Of a stretch of DNA of 64,000 bases, positions 11,093 through 23,229 are shown piece after piece. The DNA is taken from positions 124,001 to 188,000 of the forward strand of contig JARGSG010000047.1 of the NCBI GenBank assembly GCA_030374805.1, written 5' to 3'. This DNA is from Gracilaria gracilis. Lineage: Eukaryota; Rhodophyta; Florideophyceae; Gracilariales; Gracilariaceae. Positions within the stretch are counted from its first letter, which is position 1. Every line of letters starts with the position of its first letter. A model generated the notes under the pieces. That model worked only from the letters and a program-made list of their open reading frames with translations, made no database searches and had not been told where the DNA came from. The position numbers and the translations under genes are program-made.

Positions 11093-11585
11093 AAAAGCTG
11101 TCGGGCCACGTGCAAGGGCCACAGTGTGCGCAAACAACCTTACTGATAGCTGAGGCGTGGACAGTTTCGCAACATCATGTTGTGCATTGCGCTCGTACAT
11201 AAGGAAAAGGGGTGCAGTGCCCTTGAAAGCTGAAGGGATGCAAAGTACCGACACAAACGATGACCATGCCGCCTCGCGCATTGACTACGCCAATCACAAT
11301 ATATGGCGTACTGCGCAGTGGGCCCTGTCAAAGTGTTTGCTGCACTTGCTATTTGCTGCCTCAAGCTCATTGTCACTAACGGCAGCCTTGCTGCAACCAC
11401 ACGCTTCACCACGTACGCGTTCGGTAAAGATAGCTGTGCAGCAAACGGTATCTACAGCATAATCGTTTTGCACCTGACGATAATGAACAGCATTGCTTCA
11501 GCGCTGCGTGTCTCTTGAAACAAACAAACAGCGAGACGCTACACGCCTTTTGCGATTCAAACTGCTCCGTATCGAGGGCGCACAC
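11093..11585. other. 5' region of quinoprotein-like gene
   Basis: No separate gene seen. It is presumably promoter and 5' UTR of the gene starting at 11586. Confidence 0.35.
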
Positions 11586-13172
11586 ATGAGCGCGTGTATA
11601 TTGGCATTCATCGCATGGCATGTGCTAATAACACAGGTGGCGGGTCAGGAATGGGTGGTGGACGAGTTTAAAAACGGCGATGGGAGCCCCTTTCGCGGCA
11701 TTGACGGACCAACGGTGATACGACAGGGACCGGACCTGCGCTTCTACGTGGGCGCAAAGGGCGCCGTGAGCGCGCTCACAGTGGACGACGAGTACCGCGT
11801 GAGTGATGTATGCACCAGCAAGAGCATCGGCGCCGAGCGCACGGTGCTCGGACTGGCATTCGACCCGCGACACTTTCGCGAGGACGACATCTTGTTTTAT
11901 ATTGCGACGTCGCACCTCAATTGGGGCGGCGGGCAGCACGGCGACCCGGCGCTGTTCCCCGGCGGGTGGAAGAACGGCAAGGTGCAAATCATGCGCTCCA
12001 ACCAAGACGGGCACTGCCTGGCGGTGACGAGGGACCTGGTGACCGGGCTGTCGGTGTCCAACCACGACCACGGCGTGAACGGGATGGTGGTAGACTTGGA
12101 CGGCACGCTCAAGGTACACAACGGCGGCATGACGAACGCCGGCTTCTCCGAGAAGGGCGACGGCGACGGCGGGGCGCCGGAAACACCGCTGTCCGGGGCG
12201 CTGCTGACGGTGCGGCACAACATTGAGGGGTTTGTGGGCGATGTGGAGTACGACACGCACGACGGACGGCAGGCGCGCATCTCCAACGCGCCCAACGTGT
12301 CGGTGTTCGCGGCCGGCTTCATGAACGCGTTCCCCGTGGAGCTGCACACGAACGGCGGGCTGTACGTGACGGACAACGGCCCCAACCCGGGGTACGGCAA
12401 GGAGAGCGTGTCTTGTAGCGACAACCTGCAGACGGAGCCGCACGCGCGCGACACGCTGCACTTGGCGGAGCTGGGCAAGTGGTACGGGCACGCGAACCGC
12501 AACCGCGGGCGGTACGACGCCAAGCAATGCGTGTACCAGGGCGAAGGGCGCACGGCGGCGCTGACGACGATGGAGTCGTCCACCAACGGTCTGGTGGAGT
12601 ACGCCAGCAACAAGCGCGGCGCGCGGTGGAACGGGGCGCTGATGCTGGCGCGCATCGGGTTCCACGGCGGCGACAACGACCGCGGCAACAGCTTCGCGCT
12701 GTTCCTGTCCGACAAGCGCACGGTGCGGGAGCGCGAGGAGGTGGCGGCAGCGGGCGGACTGGACGCCACGCTGGACATGCACGCCAACGTGGTGCTGACG
12801 GACTACATGGTGCGCGCGCTGGTGGTGCTGCGCAGCGAGGAGGCGGCGGGCGTGCGGCGGCAGCGCGCGGCGGTGTGGCGCGTGTTTCCGCGGCGCGGGC
12901 CGGCGCGCGGCGGCAACCGCGTGTGGGTGCGCGGGCGCTTTGCGCAGCGCGCGCTCACGGTGATGTTTGGCAGCCGCGCGTGCGCCGACGTGCGCGTGTT
13001 GCGCGCCGGGCTGCTGCACTGCCGCGTGCCGCGCGGCGTCGGCGCGCAGCAGGTGCGCGTTACCGTCGGCGTCGGCCGCTCCTTCTCCCGCAGCTACGCC
13101 GTCGACTACACGTACATGAGCGACGCCGCCGAGTCGCAGCTCAGGCCGCACCTTTTGGAGATACATTCCTAG
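11586..13172 (+). CDS. secreted glucose/sorbosone dehydrogenase-like protein with IPT domain
   Basis: Single exon, 528 residues. I chose the ATG at 11586, although the frame is open further up, because it begins a clean signal peptide (MSACILAFIAWHVLITQVAGQ). Residues about 22-420 follow the soluble quinoprotein glucose/sorbosone dehydrogenase beta-propeller plan: DGPTVIRQGPDLRFYVGAK in blade 1, VLGLAFDPRH, SNHDHGVNGMVVDLDG, FAAGFMNAFPVELH and LYVTDNGPNPGYG. Residues about 430-515 form an IPT/TIG immunoglobulin-like domain (PRRGPARGGNRVWVRG, then fully hydrophobic strands). It is probably exported and may oxidise sugars with PQQ or only bind them. I cannot show that the PQQ and calcium ligands are kept. 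GC in the 3' half is much higher than in the flanks. Confidence 0.8.
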   Translation: MSACILAFIAWHVLITQVAGQEWVVDEFKNGDGSPFRGIDGPTVIRQGPDLRFYVGAKGAVSALTVDDEYRVSDVCTSKSIGAERTVLGLAFDPRHFREDDILFYIATSHLNWGGGQHGDPALFPGGWKNGKVQIMRSNQDGHCLAVTRDLVTGLSVSNHDHGVNGMVVDLDGTLKVHNGGMTNAGFSEKGDGDGGAPETPLSGALLTVRHNIEGFVGDVEYDTHDGRQARISNAPNVSVFAAGFMNAFPVELHTNGGLYVTDNGPNPGYGKESVSCSDNLQTEPHARDTLHLAELGKWYGHANRNRGRYDAKQCVYQGEGRTAALTTMESSTNGLVEYASNKRGARWNGALMLARIGFHGGDNDRGNSFALFLSDKRTVREREEVAAAGGLDATLDMHANVVLTDYMVRALVVLRSEEAAGVRRQRAAVWRVFPRRGPARGGNRVWVRGRFAQRALTVMFGSRACADVRVLRAGLLHCRVPRGVGAQQVRVTVGVGRSFSRSYAVDYTYMSDAAESQLRPHLLEIHS

Positions 13173-13244
13173 TCGTTTTAAGAGCAAGTCTACAGTATCA
13201 GCCATCTTCTTTTATGATGACAGCGGCCTCCCTGATTGATATCA

Positions 13245-13250
13245 AATAAA
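13245..13250 (+). terminator. poly(A) signal
   Basis: AATAAA 73 nt after the stop codon of the quinoprotein-like gene, at the abrupt change to AT-rich DNA. Confidence 0.55.
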
Positions 13251-13730
13251 AAGTATAAGACATATAAATAATATTGTCTTTTATATAGTGCGTACAGCTT
13301 CTCGTCTGCTTCAGCACTTCAGAATTCTTTTGATAAATCTATTGCGCAATCGTTTCAAATACTTTTTTAAATACCTTTTTCCACAAAGAAACAACCCATT
13401 TTTACAGTTTTGGATTGTATTGAACTGACAAATATCAGCAAAACTCTGACTTTCTAACCAACGTCACACGTTTTTGATAGTACTGAGCTCAGAAAACCGC
13501 GGAAGCTAATTTATTAAACAAATAATTTGTTTTTGAGACTCAATGTTAGCCTCTTTACTCATTCGTATGAGAAAATTACATTTGTGATAAGTTTACGGCA
13601 TTTTTTCGCAAAAACATAGTTCTTCGTTAATTTTCGACCCGTCATCAGCACCACTTTTTAATTTACAAATTTCAAAAGTGCACCCCGCACCATTATACTA
13701 CCACCTGTCTTCTAGTGTCCATTTGACAAC
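13251..13730. other. AT-rich stretch, no gene seen
   Basis: AT-rich DNA with short frames only. It may be part of the decayed Tc1/mariner copy, but I cannot place that element's left end. Confidence 0.3.
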
Positions 13731-13768
13731 TGACCTCATATGAGGTCAATTGACCTCATATGAGGTCA
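13731..13768. repeat. tandem pair of 18-bp palindromes
   Basis: TGACCTCATATGAGGTCA, a perfect palindrome, stands at 13731-13748 and again at 13751-13768 with AT between. A third exact copy is at 14699-14716. Confidence 0.9.
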
Positions 13769-13984
13769 GAATATAACACTTTATAAAAATTGATGTAAAC
13801 CAGTTCAGAGTCTCTAAAGCACCTCTCTAGAACCGCATTCGGCATCACATTCATGGCGGAGTAGAACATCTAGTACAAAGAACGACGCTGAGTAGTAATT
13901 GGGGAATAGATATATTTGCTACATTAGAAAATTTAATCAAATTTTACCTTCTTCAACGAAAAGAAGTTTTTTTTATCCTTCTTC

Positions 13985-14179
13985 CTAAAGTAAACCAAAA
14001 AACCTCGACAACATATATTCAACCTTTTTCAAATTTCTCTCAGAATAAAGGGTGTTAAGGGCCTCGTATAATTTACAATAGTTTTTCCACAACTTTGGAA
14101 TGCCGGACTTCTCAAATTTAATGGAAATTCTATCTTGAAAGCTATGGACATCATTTTTGCAGACTTGTGAAACTACCAC
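13985..14179 (-). other. short open frame of unknown nature
   Basis: 64-residue minus-strand frame rich in Lys and Leu, inside the AT-rich region left of the Tc1/mariner remnant. No motif recognised, and it may be noise. Confidence 0.2.
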
Positions 14180-14698
14180 GTTACAAAACTGTTTTTCAGG
14201 TTCTTATAGGTGCAATGATGCGAACTGAAACAAAAAAACCTGAGAATGGTACCACTTTACGAATTCATGTGACTCAATGTACTATAAAGATTGAATGTTC
14301 TCTGCGTAGGCCAGTATGTTCAATGTGTTTAAAAGCAGTCAGAATGCTTATATATCTCTTGCACACATACGTTTGGCTCATATTATATTAAAAAAAGCGT
14401 TATCTCAATACTAGCTGATCGTCAAGAACTATAGCAACAAAAACATTAAGTACTTTTGAAGCATTATAAGCAGTTTTTAAGTTATATGTAGAATGTTTGG
14501 GCGTTTAAACCTAAATAGTAATTCTACATGCAATCAGATGACTACTAAAGCACTCATTGCTACAAATTGGTTCGCTTCAAATTGTTATTTGGGGTCATTA
14601 AACTAGTTTGATTGGATAATTGTAGTTGTTTTCTAATGAATCGCTGAATTATGTGCACAGCTTTACCCAATTTTTTATATTTCTCTCACTATCTGTGC

Positions 14699-14716
14699 TG
14701 ACCTCATATGAGGTCA
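14699..14716. repeat. third copy of the 18-bp palindrome
   Basis: Exact copy of TGACCTCATATGAGGTCA, lying within the sequence of the Tc1/mariner remnant. Confidence 0.9.
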
Positions 14717-15263
14717 ACGCGCTGGTCCGATAGACACTAGCGCTGCGAAAACATTAAGTCTTTCTTCTGTAGATTGTCCCAATAAGAATGTAAACTGTCC
14801 AAGCCATCAAAGCCAAACTATTTTTCATCTGAGATCACGACGAGACCTTCATATACTTTCAAATTCCAACCAGTATGACGAGAAACACATTTGAAGAAAA
14901 CGTCTTTGTTTGAAGGTGTCAGTGTAAGTATCGTTTTACAATGACGATAATTAAAAAAATTTGCTGTCGTTTACGTAAGAACGAGTTTGACAAAGAACGA
15001 TCTTGAGACATAACTATGTTCGGAGTTGACGCGCAGTTTGTAGAATCTTCCATGTAGTTTGAAAGAGCCGGTGTTCGCTTTTCACCGCCCGTTTGCAAGG
15101 TCTACATTTACGAGAGCTGTTTTTGTAGCCTCGTGTGTTACAAAGAAAGATTCGAACAACACAACGCCTTCTAGTTCCCAAATAGGAGACAATCTGGCAA
15201 ATAGAATGCCCTTGCTTTCTCAAGGCAGTAATTTGTCCCCGTTCAAACGAGGTAAAAGCACGA
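14717..15263 (-). mobile_element. Tc1/mariner transposon remnant
   Basis: Minus-strand transposase scraps. The N-terminal helix-turn-helix reads RAFTSFERGQITALRKQGHS ... QIVSYLGTRR (about 15250-15140), the usual Tc1 paired-like domain. Downstream, ISDEK, FGFDGLDSLHSYWDNLQKK and MFSQR (about 14850-14740) match the first catalytic Asp region. A TAG lies right after ISDEK and the rest is not recognisable, so it is dead. The element is cut by Gypsy-1, and its 5' side resumes at 26745, where the frame runs on toward a start-like codon. Confidence 0.7.
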
Positions 15264-15268
15264 CTGCG

Positions 15269-15776
15269 TGTAGTACAATGGGACCTCAATGAGTTTGTGC
15301 CACGTAGGCCTACTTGTGCGCCTTGCTAACTACACTTCACCCAATCGGTATTCTGTATGTGCTATTTTCTATTTTCTACTTTCTAATTTATTTTAGCTTA
15401 ACATTGCTGGCCCATGACGGTAGGTCATGGGTGCAGCCGATGACATCATGATCGCATGGAAGATCGCCGTCGGTGCACCTTGTATATATTGTCGTGCACC
15501 TCGCTTTCTCCCTCGGGTATTGTAGAGTCAGAAACCATTAGGGCAGTAATTATACCATCTTAATCACTTGTTACTCTATTGTTATTCAGGTTTTACCGAG
15601 GGTCGACGTGTACTACCGTACACCTACATGTTCTAGACTAGTTGCCCCGCCGTCTACCCCTCCGGGTTTCAGATGCCCTACTACCATATTGGTGGTGTGC
15701 TTTTCTCCTTTAGATTGAGCCCACGTGCCCTCCCTCTACCAGGCGAACCCCACACTTTATCTATATTTGTACGACA
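15269..15776 (+). repeat. Gypsy-1 5' LTR
   Basis: 508 bp, begins TGTAGTAC and ends ACGACA. It is flanked on the left by target copy CTGCG. Confidence 0.88.
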
Positions 15777-18700
15777 TTTTGGTCTTCCGACTTAGAAGTT
15801 TCTTGGTTTTGTCGTACCTTTACTGGTGAACGGAAGACTTTCGAAAGGATTCTGGAAGTTCACACACCTACTTGTTTTTGTAGGAATACTAGCGAAGGAA
15901 TTGGATACCTCTATTGGTCACTATGGAAAGACCTACAAGGATTACTCGTGGCTCTAGCGCGCCACGTAGCCACAAGTGCTCTAGTGCGGCTTTGGGCGCC
16001 AAACTCATTCTGGATAATTCGGAAGAGCTCCTTCGGCAACCTCGGGCCGGAACCTCAAAGGATACGGGCAATCAGCCTCCGTTGGCTCCTGAACCTATTA
16101 AGGATTTGCCAACAACGGTTAAAGACCTTTGGCCCCAATTGGGAGATTGAGCGAAAGCTCTTTTTACCACTAAGGTTAATGAAGCTGTGACCTCTATGGA
16201 CATGGACGCTGTCACTCTTTTGGTGGTTGATCGAGCCATGCACGAGCTCTCTCAGCGCATACCTAAATTGGTTGAAACATACCTCTTAACGGGTTCCCGG
16301 GAGCATATCTACCGAGTGGTTCAAGACCTTTAGGTTTCTGAAGAAATGGCGGAAGCCAAAACCGCTGCGGTGAATAGGGCTACTTGCATACCACAAGGGA
16401 TTCCCGTAGGTTCTTCCGCACCAATTAAGACAAACCGGGCCGATGGTGCGTACCTGCAAGGTTTAAGGTAAGGTCAAGAGGGCCATATAGAGATGGGCCC
16501 TCGAGACGGGTACTTGCCACCCGTTGAAGGTAACGTTCGAAAGGACACCAAGACTGGTGGAACTGAGAACAATTCTTCTGACCCAGAAGAGGGGCGACGA
16601 AGAAGAAACCGCAAGGGTAAAGAAAGAAGGAAGAAGGGAAAGAGTCGCGGCTACGACTCTGACCATGATTTCTCGAGCTCCGATACCGATACTGGTTCAT
16701 CGTCGGATGGTGACCGTAAAAATAGACGCAAAAAGAAACCGAACAGGTTGGCGAAGAAGTCGTCAAAGAGAAAACGTAAAGGTAGGAAGAAACGGTACGT
16801 GTCGTCCTACTCGGATTCGGACACCGATACAACCCTAGAGGTGCGTCAGCTGCTGAACGATCTGTTCACCAAAGCGGTTGATTATAGGTCATAACGGTTG
16901 AGAAACCGATCCTCTGCTTACATCCAAGAGGTTGCGCAGAAGATCACCAAGCTCCATAAGAAGCTCAGTTTCCAAATGGGTGACACTACCTTCACAGGTG
17001 ATGATCTCATTGCGGTAATTGAGTTTTTGCAGAAGTTCAAGATTGCATGTGATTAAAATGGTTTTTCCAAAGGTGCTGCCCTGTGGTTATTCCAGTTTAA
17101 CCTTAAAGGTCAAGCTTACCACTTGTTGCAAGACAGGCTTCGTGTAAATACCCTGGCGGTTGATGAAGAGGGAACAGAGATGTTAGAGAAGTACCCAGAA
17201 TTGGTTAATTTCATGCTGGAAACTTACGCTACCGATGAAGTTATCCAAGAAGGTTACACTGAGGTGCAGGCATATCTCCAGCGCTCTAGCCAAACCGAAA
17301 TGGAATTCTCGTTGGGCCTTTGGAATCTGGCCACACGATGCGGTAATGTCTTTACCACTAGTAGGTTGAAGTCGCTCTTAGCCGACAATGTCGACAAAGC
17401 GATCTGTTCGCAGGTACGCAACTACCTGGCGAACAATCGTAAGGTAGACTATAATGGGCTTGCCCGTTATGCCCAGGGGCTCGGCGACACTTTTCGTCAT
17501 GGAAAGAAGCCGTAGGCGTCCCATACCTAAGAAGACAAACCGAAACGTTCAGTACTGGAGCTAGAAGAAAGCACTACCTCAGAGGGTGACTCGCTCATTT
17601 GCCTACCAACAGGGATGGCGGTTCATCTCGTGGCTGCGCCGCAGGCTCATCCACGAGCCACCTCTATTGGTAATTGATCGTCGACAGTACCACCACCTTT
17701 GGTAAGGTCGCCACCAAATGCAAAGAGCACTCAACAAACCTCAACTGGTGGTTCGCAAGCATCCTCATATGCTCCAGCACCGACCAATCTGGTTCCAGAC
17801 CTACCTGTATAGCAATGAGTGATCCCCAGACAGGTAGATTAGTTTGCCGGCTCTGTTTATCCCCAGACCATCTGGCGAACAGATGGGACAAAATACCCCC
17901 AGGGGTGCGAGAACATCTAATCAGTGCCAGGCAGCAAAACCATCGTAACCTATATGGATCTGAAAAGAGGGTACAAGCTCAACCATCACCATCTCAGGTT
18001 CATCTCGTCGAGGATACACCAATCTTGGAGAAGGACAGTTCCGCTCAGGGGGAGCAGAAAAACACCGAGCGGTTAGCGTAGGGGCCACCCGTAACCGTGA
18101 ATTGGCAGGCCCGTCGATACGGGAACGGAAACCCTTAATGGTGGAAAAAGAAGAATCAGATGTACCCAATGTGGTGTTTCTAATGAAGTACAATAACTAT
18201 AAAGTTAATGCTTCAGTAAGATTTCTCAATTACATAGAGGTTTTTGTTGCGTGTGTACTTGATACCGGCGCTAGTCCGAATGTCCTAAACGCTCGCGTCA
18301 CACCCGATGCGGTCTTGCGGAACATTCGGCCTGCCCCGACTATCAACCCATTGGTGGAAGCCAACGAGCGCCCACGGCACCTTAGAGGAATTTTGAATAC
18401 TGTGGTATAACTTGGAACCTTGAAGGTGAAGCTCAATTTCTTTGTGGTGGATCGTCTGGCGACAGACTGTATCCTCGGGACCAACTTTATTGACAGACAT
18501 GTCAAGGAAATTTTCCCAGGATCCCAAACGGTCGCTCTCCGTCAAGGTGGTCGTATTGTCATACTAGGTAATACGCACACCAAAAATGGTTGGTGTCAGA
18601 AGCCGAGGTCCAATATACCGACCGAAACCGTCTCAAACAAGATACGGCTCACCAAATCGGTTCCAATCCCGGCTATGACCCAAAACGTAGTGAATGTCTC

Positions 18701-21700
18701 ATGCGCGATACCAGGATTGGTAATGATACAGAACCATCTTAGGTTAGCAGAGAGACATCTCGCCTTGATGGCAAACGGGACCATTGAAAACATCCCTAAC
18801 CAAACCTTCAAGGTATACTTGAGTAATTTTAGCGATCATATTGTTAAGTTACCCAAGAATATCACTATTAGGATTGCATTGCCAGCACCACAAGGGGTTT
18901 TCACCGTCTCACCTGGTAAGCTGGGCGAGGTCCTTACCTCTAAGGAAGGGGGAGGAGTAGATGCGCCATATCCGGCATTTGGGCCCCCATTATCGACCAA
19001 CACCAAAATGGAACTGGACCCAGTGAGGGATTGGAGAAAGGAAGTCCAGATCTGTTGGGAGAATCAAGCTCTCCGAAACCAGATCCTCAGTCTCTTAGAC
19101 GAATTTGAACCCATGTGGTCGGCCCGGTTAGGCCAAATAGAGGCTACAGAGCACCGTATTGATATAGTGCCTGGTTGGAAACCCATTTACCCGCAGCCTT
19201 ACCGAGCAGGTCCGGAGGCCTGTGAGGATGAGCTCTATGAGATCTAGGGAATCATCGGCGAGGGTCTCATAGAACCAGTAAATGTGGACTGGACCAGCCC
19301 TGTGGTTCTGGTCACAAAGAAGAAGGATACCAATACGCGGTTCTGTGTGGACTACAGAATACAGAATAGTATTAACATCGGGGATTCTCGTACCAATACC
19401 TAGAATGGACGAGTGTATAGATTCATTACGCAAAGCCAAGATCTTTACTACGCTCGATGCCAGTTGTGGGTATTGGCAAGTACCTATCAGGGAAGAAGAC
19501 AAGGACAAAAATAAGTTTACTTGCCACGCTGGGTTATTCCGCTTTACAAGTATGCCTTTTGGGTTGCGGAATGCCCCGGTACCTTTCAGAGGGCGTTAGG
19601 TATAATTCTTTCGAAGGTGAAGTGGAGAACCGCTTTGGTGTACATTGATGACTTAATCATATATTCCAGAACGGTAGAGGAACACTTTCACCATGTTAGG
19701 GCAGTTTTAAACCTTTTGAGGGAATCTGGAGTAACGCTGCAGCTCCACAAGTGCGAATTCTTCACCATGGAGGCAAAATATCTCGGTCATATTATCATCC
19801 CTGGAAGGTCAAAAGTGACGCCACAGAACATCCGGGCCGTACAGAAAGCAAAGCCACCCACGTCCCAAACGGAGATTCGATCCTTTATATGTTTACGCAA
19901 TGTATACCTCCGGTTTATCAAGGGATTATCCAAGATAGTGGCTCCCCTCAACAGGAAGCTGCTGAAAGGCCAATCTACAAGGTTTGAATGGCTTACCAAT
20001 TAGGAGATGATGCGTTCGAGGCGCTGAAGAATTCGCTCTTGACACATCCCATCTTGGCAGTACCCAAATCTGGTTTGCGATACACATTGGGGACCGACGC
20101 TTCGGACGCCCAAATTGGTTGTGGTCTTGTGCAGGAGCAAGAAAAAGGCGACAAACTGCCTATAGAGTACTGGGGCCGTGCTCTGCACGTTGCAGAAAAG
20201 AATTACACAACAACCGAAGAGGAGTGCCTGGCTGTGGTCTGGAGCATGTTGATGCTCCGTCCCTACCTATATGGTGAAAGTTTTATGCTTTAAACCAACC
20301 ATGACGCCCTGCTGTGGATACTCGGTCTCGTCGACGCATCAGGTAGACTTGCCCGATCGCGGTTACGACTTTCAGAGTTCGAGTATGACGTACAGTACCG
20401 CCCAGGTATCAAGCACAATGTCGCAGACGCGATGTCACGGATTACCACAATTGGTTTGGACACCGAGCCGGTGGAGGATGATATCCAATGCTTTACCATA
20501 TCTACAAACTCTGGCAGTGGTGTTGATACCTAGAAGGTTACTGGACTTTACCCGAAGAGAATACGTGGTTTAATGACGCCATCGCTACGGAAATACTTGC
20601 TCTTGAGGAAACAGACGTCATGCAAATTACCGGTGAAGAATTCTTGATAGAGCAAGCCAACGATATCTATTGCCGCTCTCTCATAGACCAAGTAGGTATG
20701 AAGGACTCAAACTTTGACGTCGACCGGAATGGTTTCCTTGTTAGGCGAGCTCCCATCGATCGTTCCCTTCAAAAGGTGGTGCCCAAGGTGCTGCGGTATA
20801 GGGTGCTGTATCTTGCCCACTACCCAAGGCTATCAGGACACCCTGGAGGTACGAGAATGTACTACACCTTGAGGCAAGGGTAATATTGGTTCTTTTGGCT
20901 CATGATATCTATAACTTTTTAGGTCAGTTTGAATGATGCGTACGGACCCGTGGAGGTCTCCGCAAGCACAGTAAATACTTGAAACTATTCCCTGCTGCGG
21001 GTCCTCTCGAATTCGTCGCAATAGACTTTTTAGGTCCACTGCCAAAAAACACAAGAGGGTATCAGTACATCATCGTAGTCACTGACAGGTTCTTGAAGCT
21101 CACGCGAGCGATACCCCTGCAAGGCAAAAAATTTACACTCGCGGTGGCGTTCTTGACTAATTGGATCCACCCGTATGGTGAACCGCTTTATCTACTTACC
21201 GATAATGGTTCGAACTTAGCTTCGAAGTTCTTTGAAGCTGTTTTTAACCTCTTGGGTATCAAGCATTACTTTACCACTGCTTATCATCCGCAAACGAATG
21301 GCCAAGTAGAGCGCTCTAACCGAACACTGGTATCTAGGTTATGCCACTATACAGAAGAACACCAAACTGGTTGGAACGAACTCTTTCAGCCCTTGACGTA
21401 TGCATATAACCTTCAGGTTCATCGCGCGACGCAAGCTACGCCATTCGATCTGATACTGTCAAGGCACCTACCAGATATTGTTGTTGAAGGAGACCCATTA
21501 GGACAAGAAGTCGCAGGTACGCTCACACCATCACAGGTCAAACGGAATACCCTTTTCAGGTTGAGGCGTGCTCTCACTTATGCTGAGAGCAAGCTCACAG
21601 GCTTCCAGAAGCGGTACAAGGAGGACTACAAGCGAAAGGCTGCCCAAGTGGTAACAGCTACGCCGGGTCAATATGTCTTTATTGACCACCCTCCAAAAGG

Positions 21701-22329
21701 GGCTAAACGACGACCAGGTGATGAAGCCGATGATGAAGCTATTGATAGGGATATCAATTCCAAGCTTCTTCCGAAATCATCGGGATCTTTCAAGGTAGTT
21801 CGATCGACCGATCACACGGTGACGGTGAACCAAGATACTATAGAGAATACGATCTCTATTGACCGAATCACGGTCGCACCTCGAACGGTTCAAACCAGAA
21901 GGGAGCGCGGAGAACCCGCGCGTGACACACAAGCGGTTGCACTCAGAACTCAGTCCCGCGAAGACGAAGTACCCATTGAGGTTAATTATGACTCACAAGG
22001 TGACGACCCGGACTACGTACCACCCCAGGGGATTACAATTGCTCCTTCACATGAAGCAACTTCCCCTAGTGGTACCGATGATAATCTAAACCAAAGTGGT
22101 GACGGAATACCGTCTCAGGTCTCTAGTGAGTCCCCAGGGGAGTGCCTGGTAGGTCACCGCCGTACCCCCGACGTTCTAAAGTACACCGTACGTTGGCGTA
22201 GCTAGGGCGCCGACGGCGACACCGCCGAGAAGCCCTCAGCCATACCACACCACTTCAGGTTAAGCTACTGGAACCGCAAGGGAGAGGACATGCCGAGTGG
22301 TGGATAAACCTTAGAGGTGATGCAATCCC

Positions 22330-23145
22330 CTAAGGAAGGGGGGAAGGCATTTTAATAACGAGTACCAAAGTGGTTTTGAACGCTTACCAGGAAGGCACTA
22401 CCAGAAGGAAGCACTCCACGAGGGTATGTACAGGGAACGAATAGCGCTAGAGCTGTACGCGTCGGTGTACACGCGCCATGCACGCGCGCCGCGCCATAAA
22501 CGCGCGAACCCGAACGGTAGAAATATTCAAAAATATTGTACCTTTTATATGTCGAGGTCTACGCGCGCTGTCCGTAGCGCGCCGTGCAGAACACCCAATT
22601 CGGTTTACCCTATTGTGTGTAGGGAGCGAGCAACGGGATGGTCAAGAAATCTAAGTATTTTGACCGTGCCGCGCTCCTGAATCGCTCATTCTCAGCGTCT
22701 GAAACCGCTTGGTTCTCGAGATACGGAACAAAAGAGGTTTCTGCGCTTTCACTACCATATGATGGGGTAGTTTTCCGAGCAAAAGTTTTGATTTACCTTG
22801 CAAATAACCTCCAGGGTGAAGCACCGCACGTGCGCCCATGCATGGTGACAGGCCGTGCAGAACCATCTCGGTCCATTGCTGGCCACTGCGCACGAGCGCT
22901 TGATACAACATCTGACCTTATGGGAAGGCGAAGATCTCGCTTGCGCCGCACGAAAGCGCATTGGTGTACTAACATGGTAAACCACACTACGAGCATCAAA
23001 ATGGCTCAGAATGGAACTAAATTACCCACAAGGAACTAATCTTCACCTATCGTGGTACGCTGTTGTAAGGAGGGGGTGGAGGAGAGTTTCAGAACCTGAC
23101 TGGTAAACCTGATTGGTGATACGCAGCGCTAAGGAAGGGGGGAGC
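22330..23145 (+). other. Gypsy-1 block between two polypurine-like tracts
   Basis: Bounded by TAAGGAAGGGGGG-type tracts at 22331 and about 23130. The same motif also stands at 18941, and a close form at the true 3' polypurine tract (about 26246-26257). Within the block is a sense frame of about 130 residues (22.64-23.04 kb) with no recognised domain. Confidence 0.5.
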
Positions 23146-23229
23146 TGTTTTCGGGCTTCCTCTCTCGCTACGCACCGCACCTCTATGGTAACTGGAACCT
23201 GACTTAGAAACGCATAACACGTATCTTTA

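Noticed and set aside
11625-13205. 526-codon open frame antisense to the quinoprotein-like gene
   Set aside because: His/Arg/Val-rich composition typical of the reverse of GC-rich coding DNA. The sense strand has signal peptide, propeller and IPT motifs.
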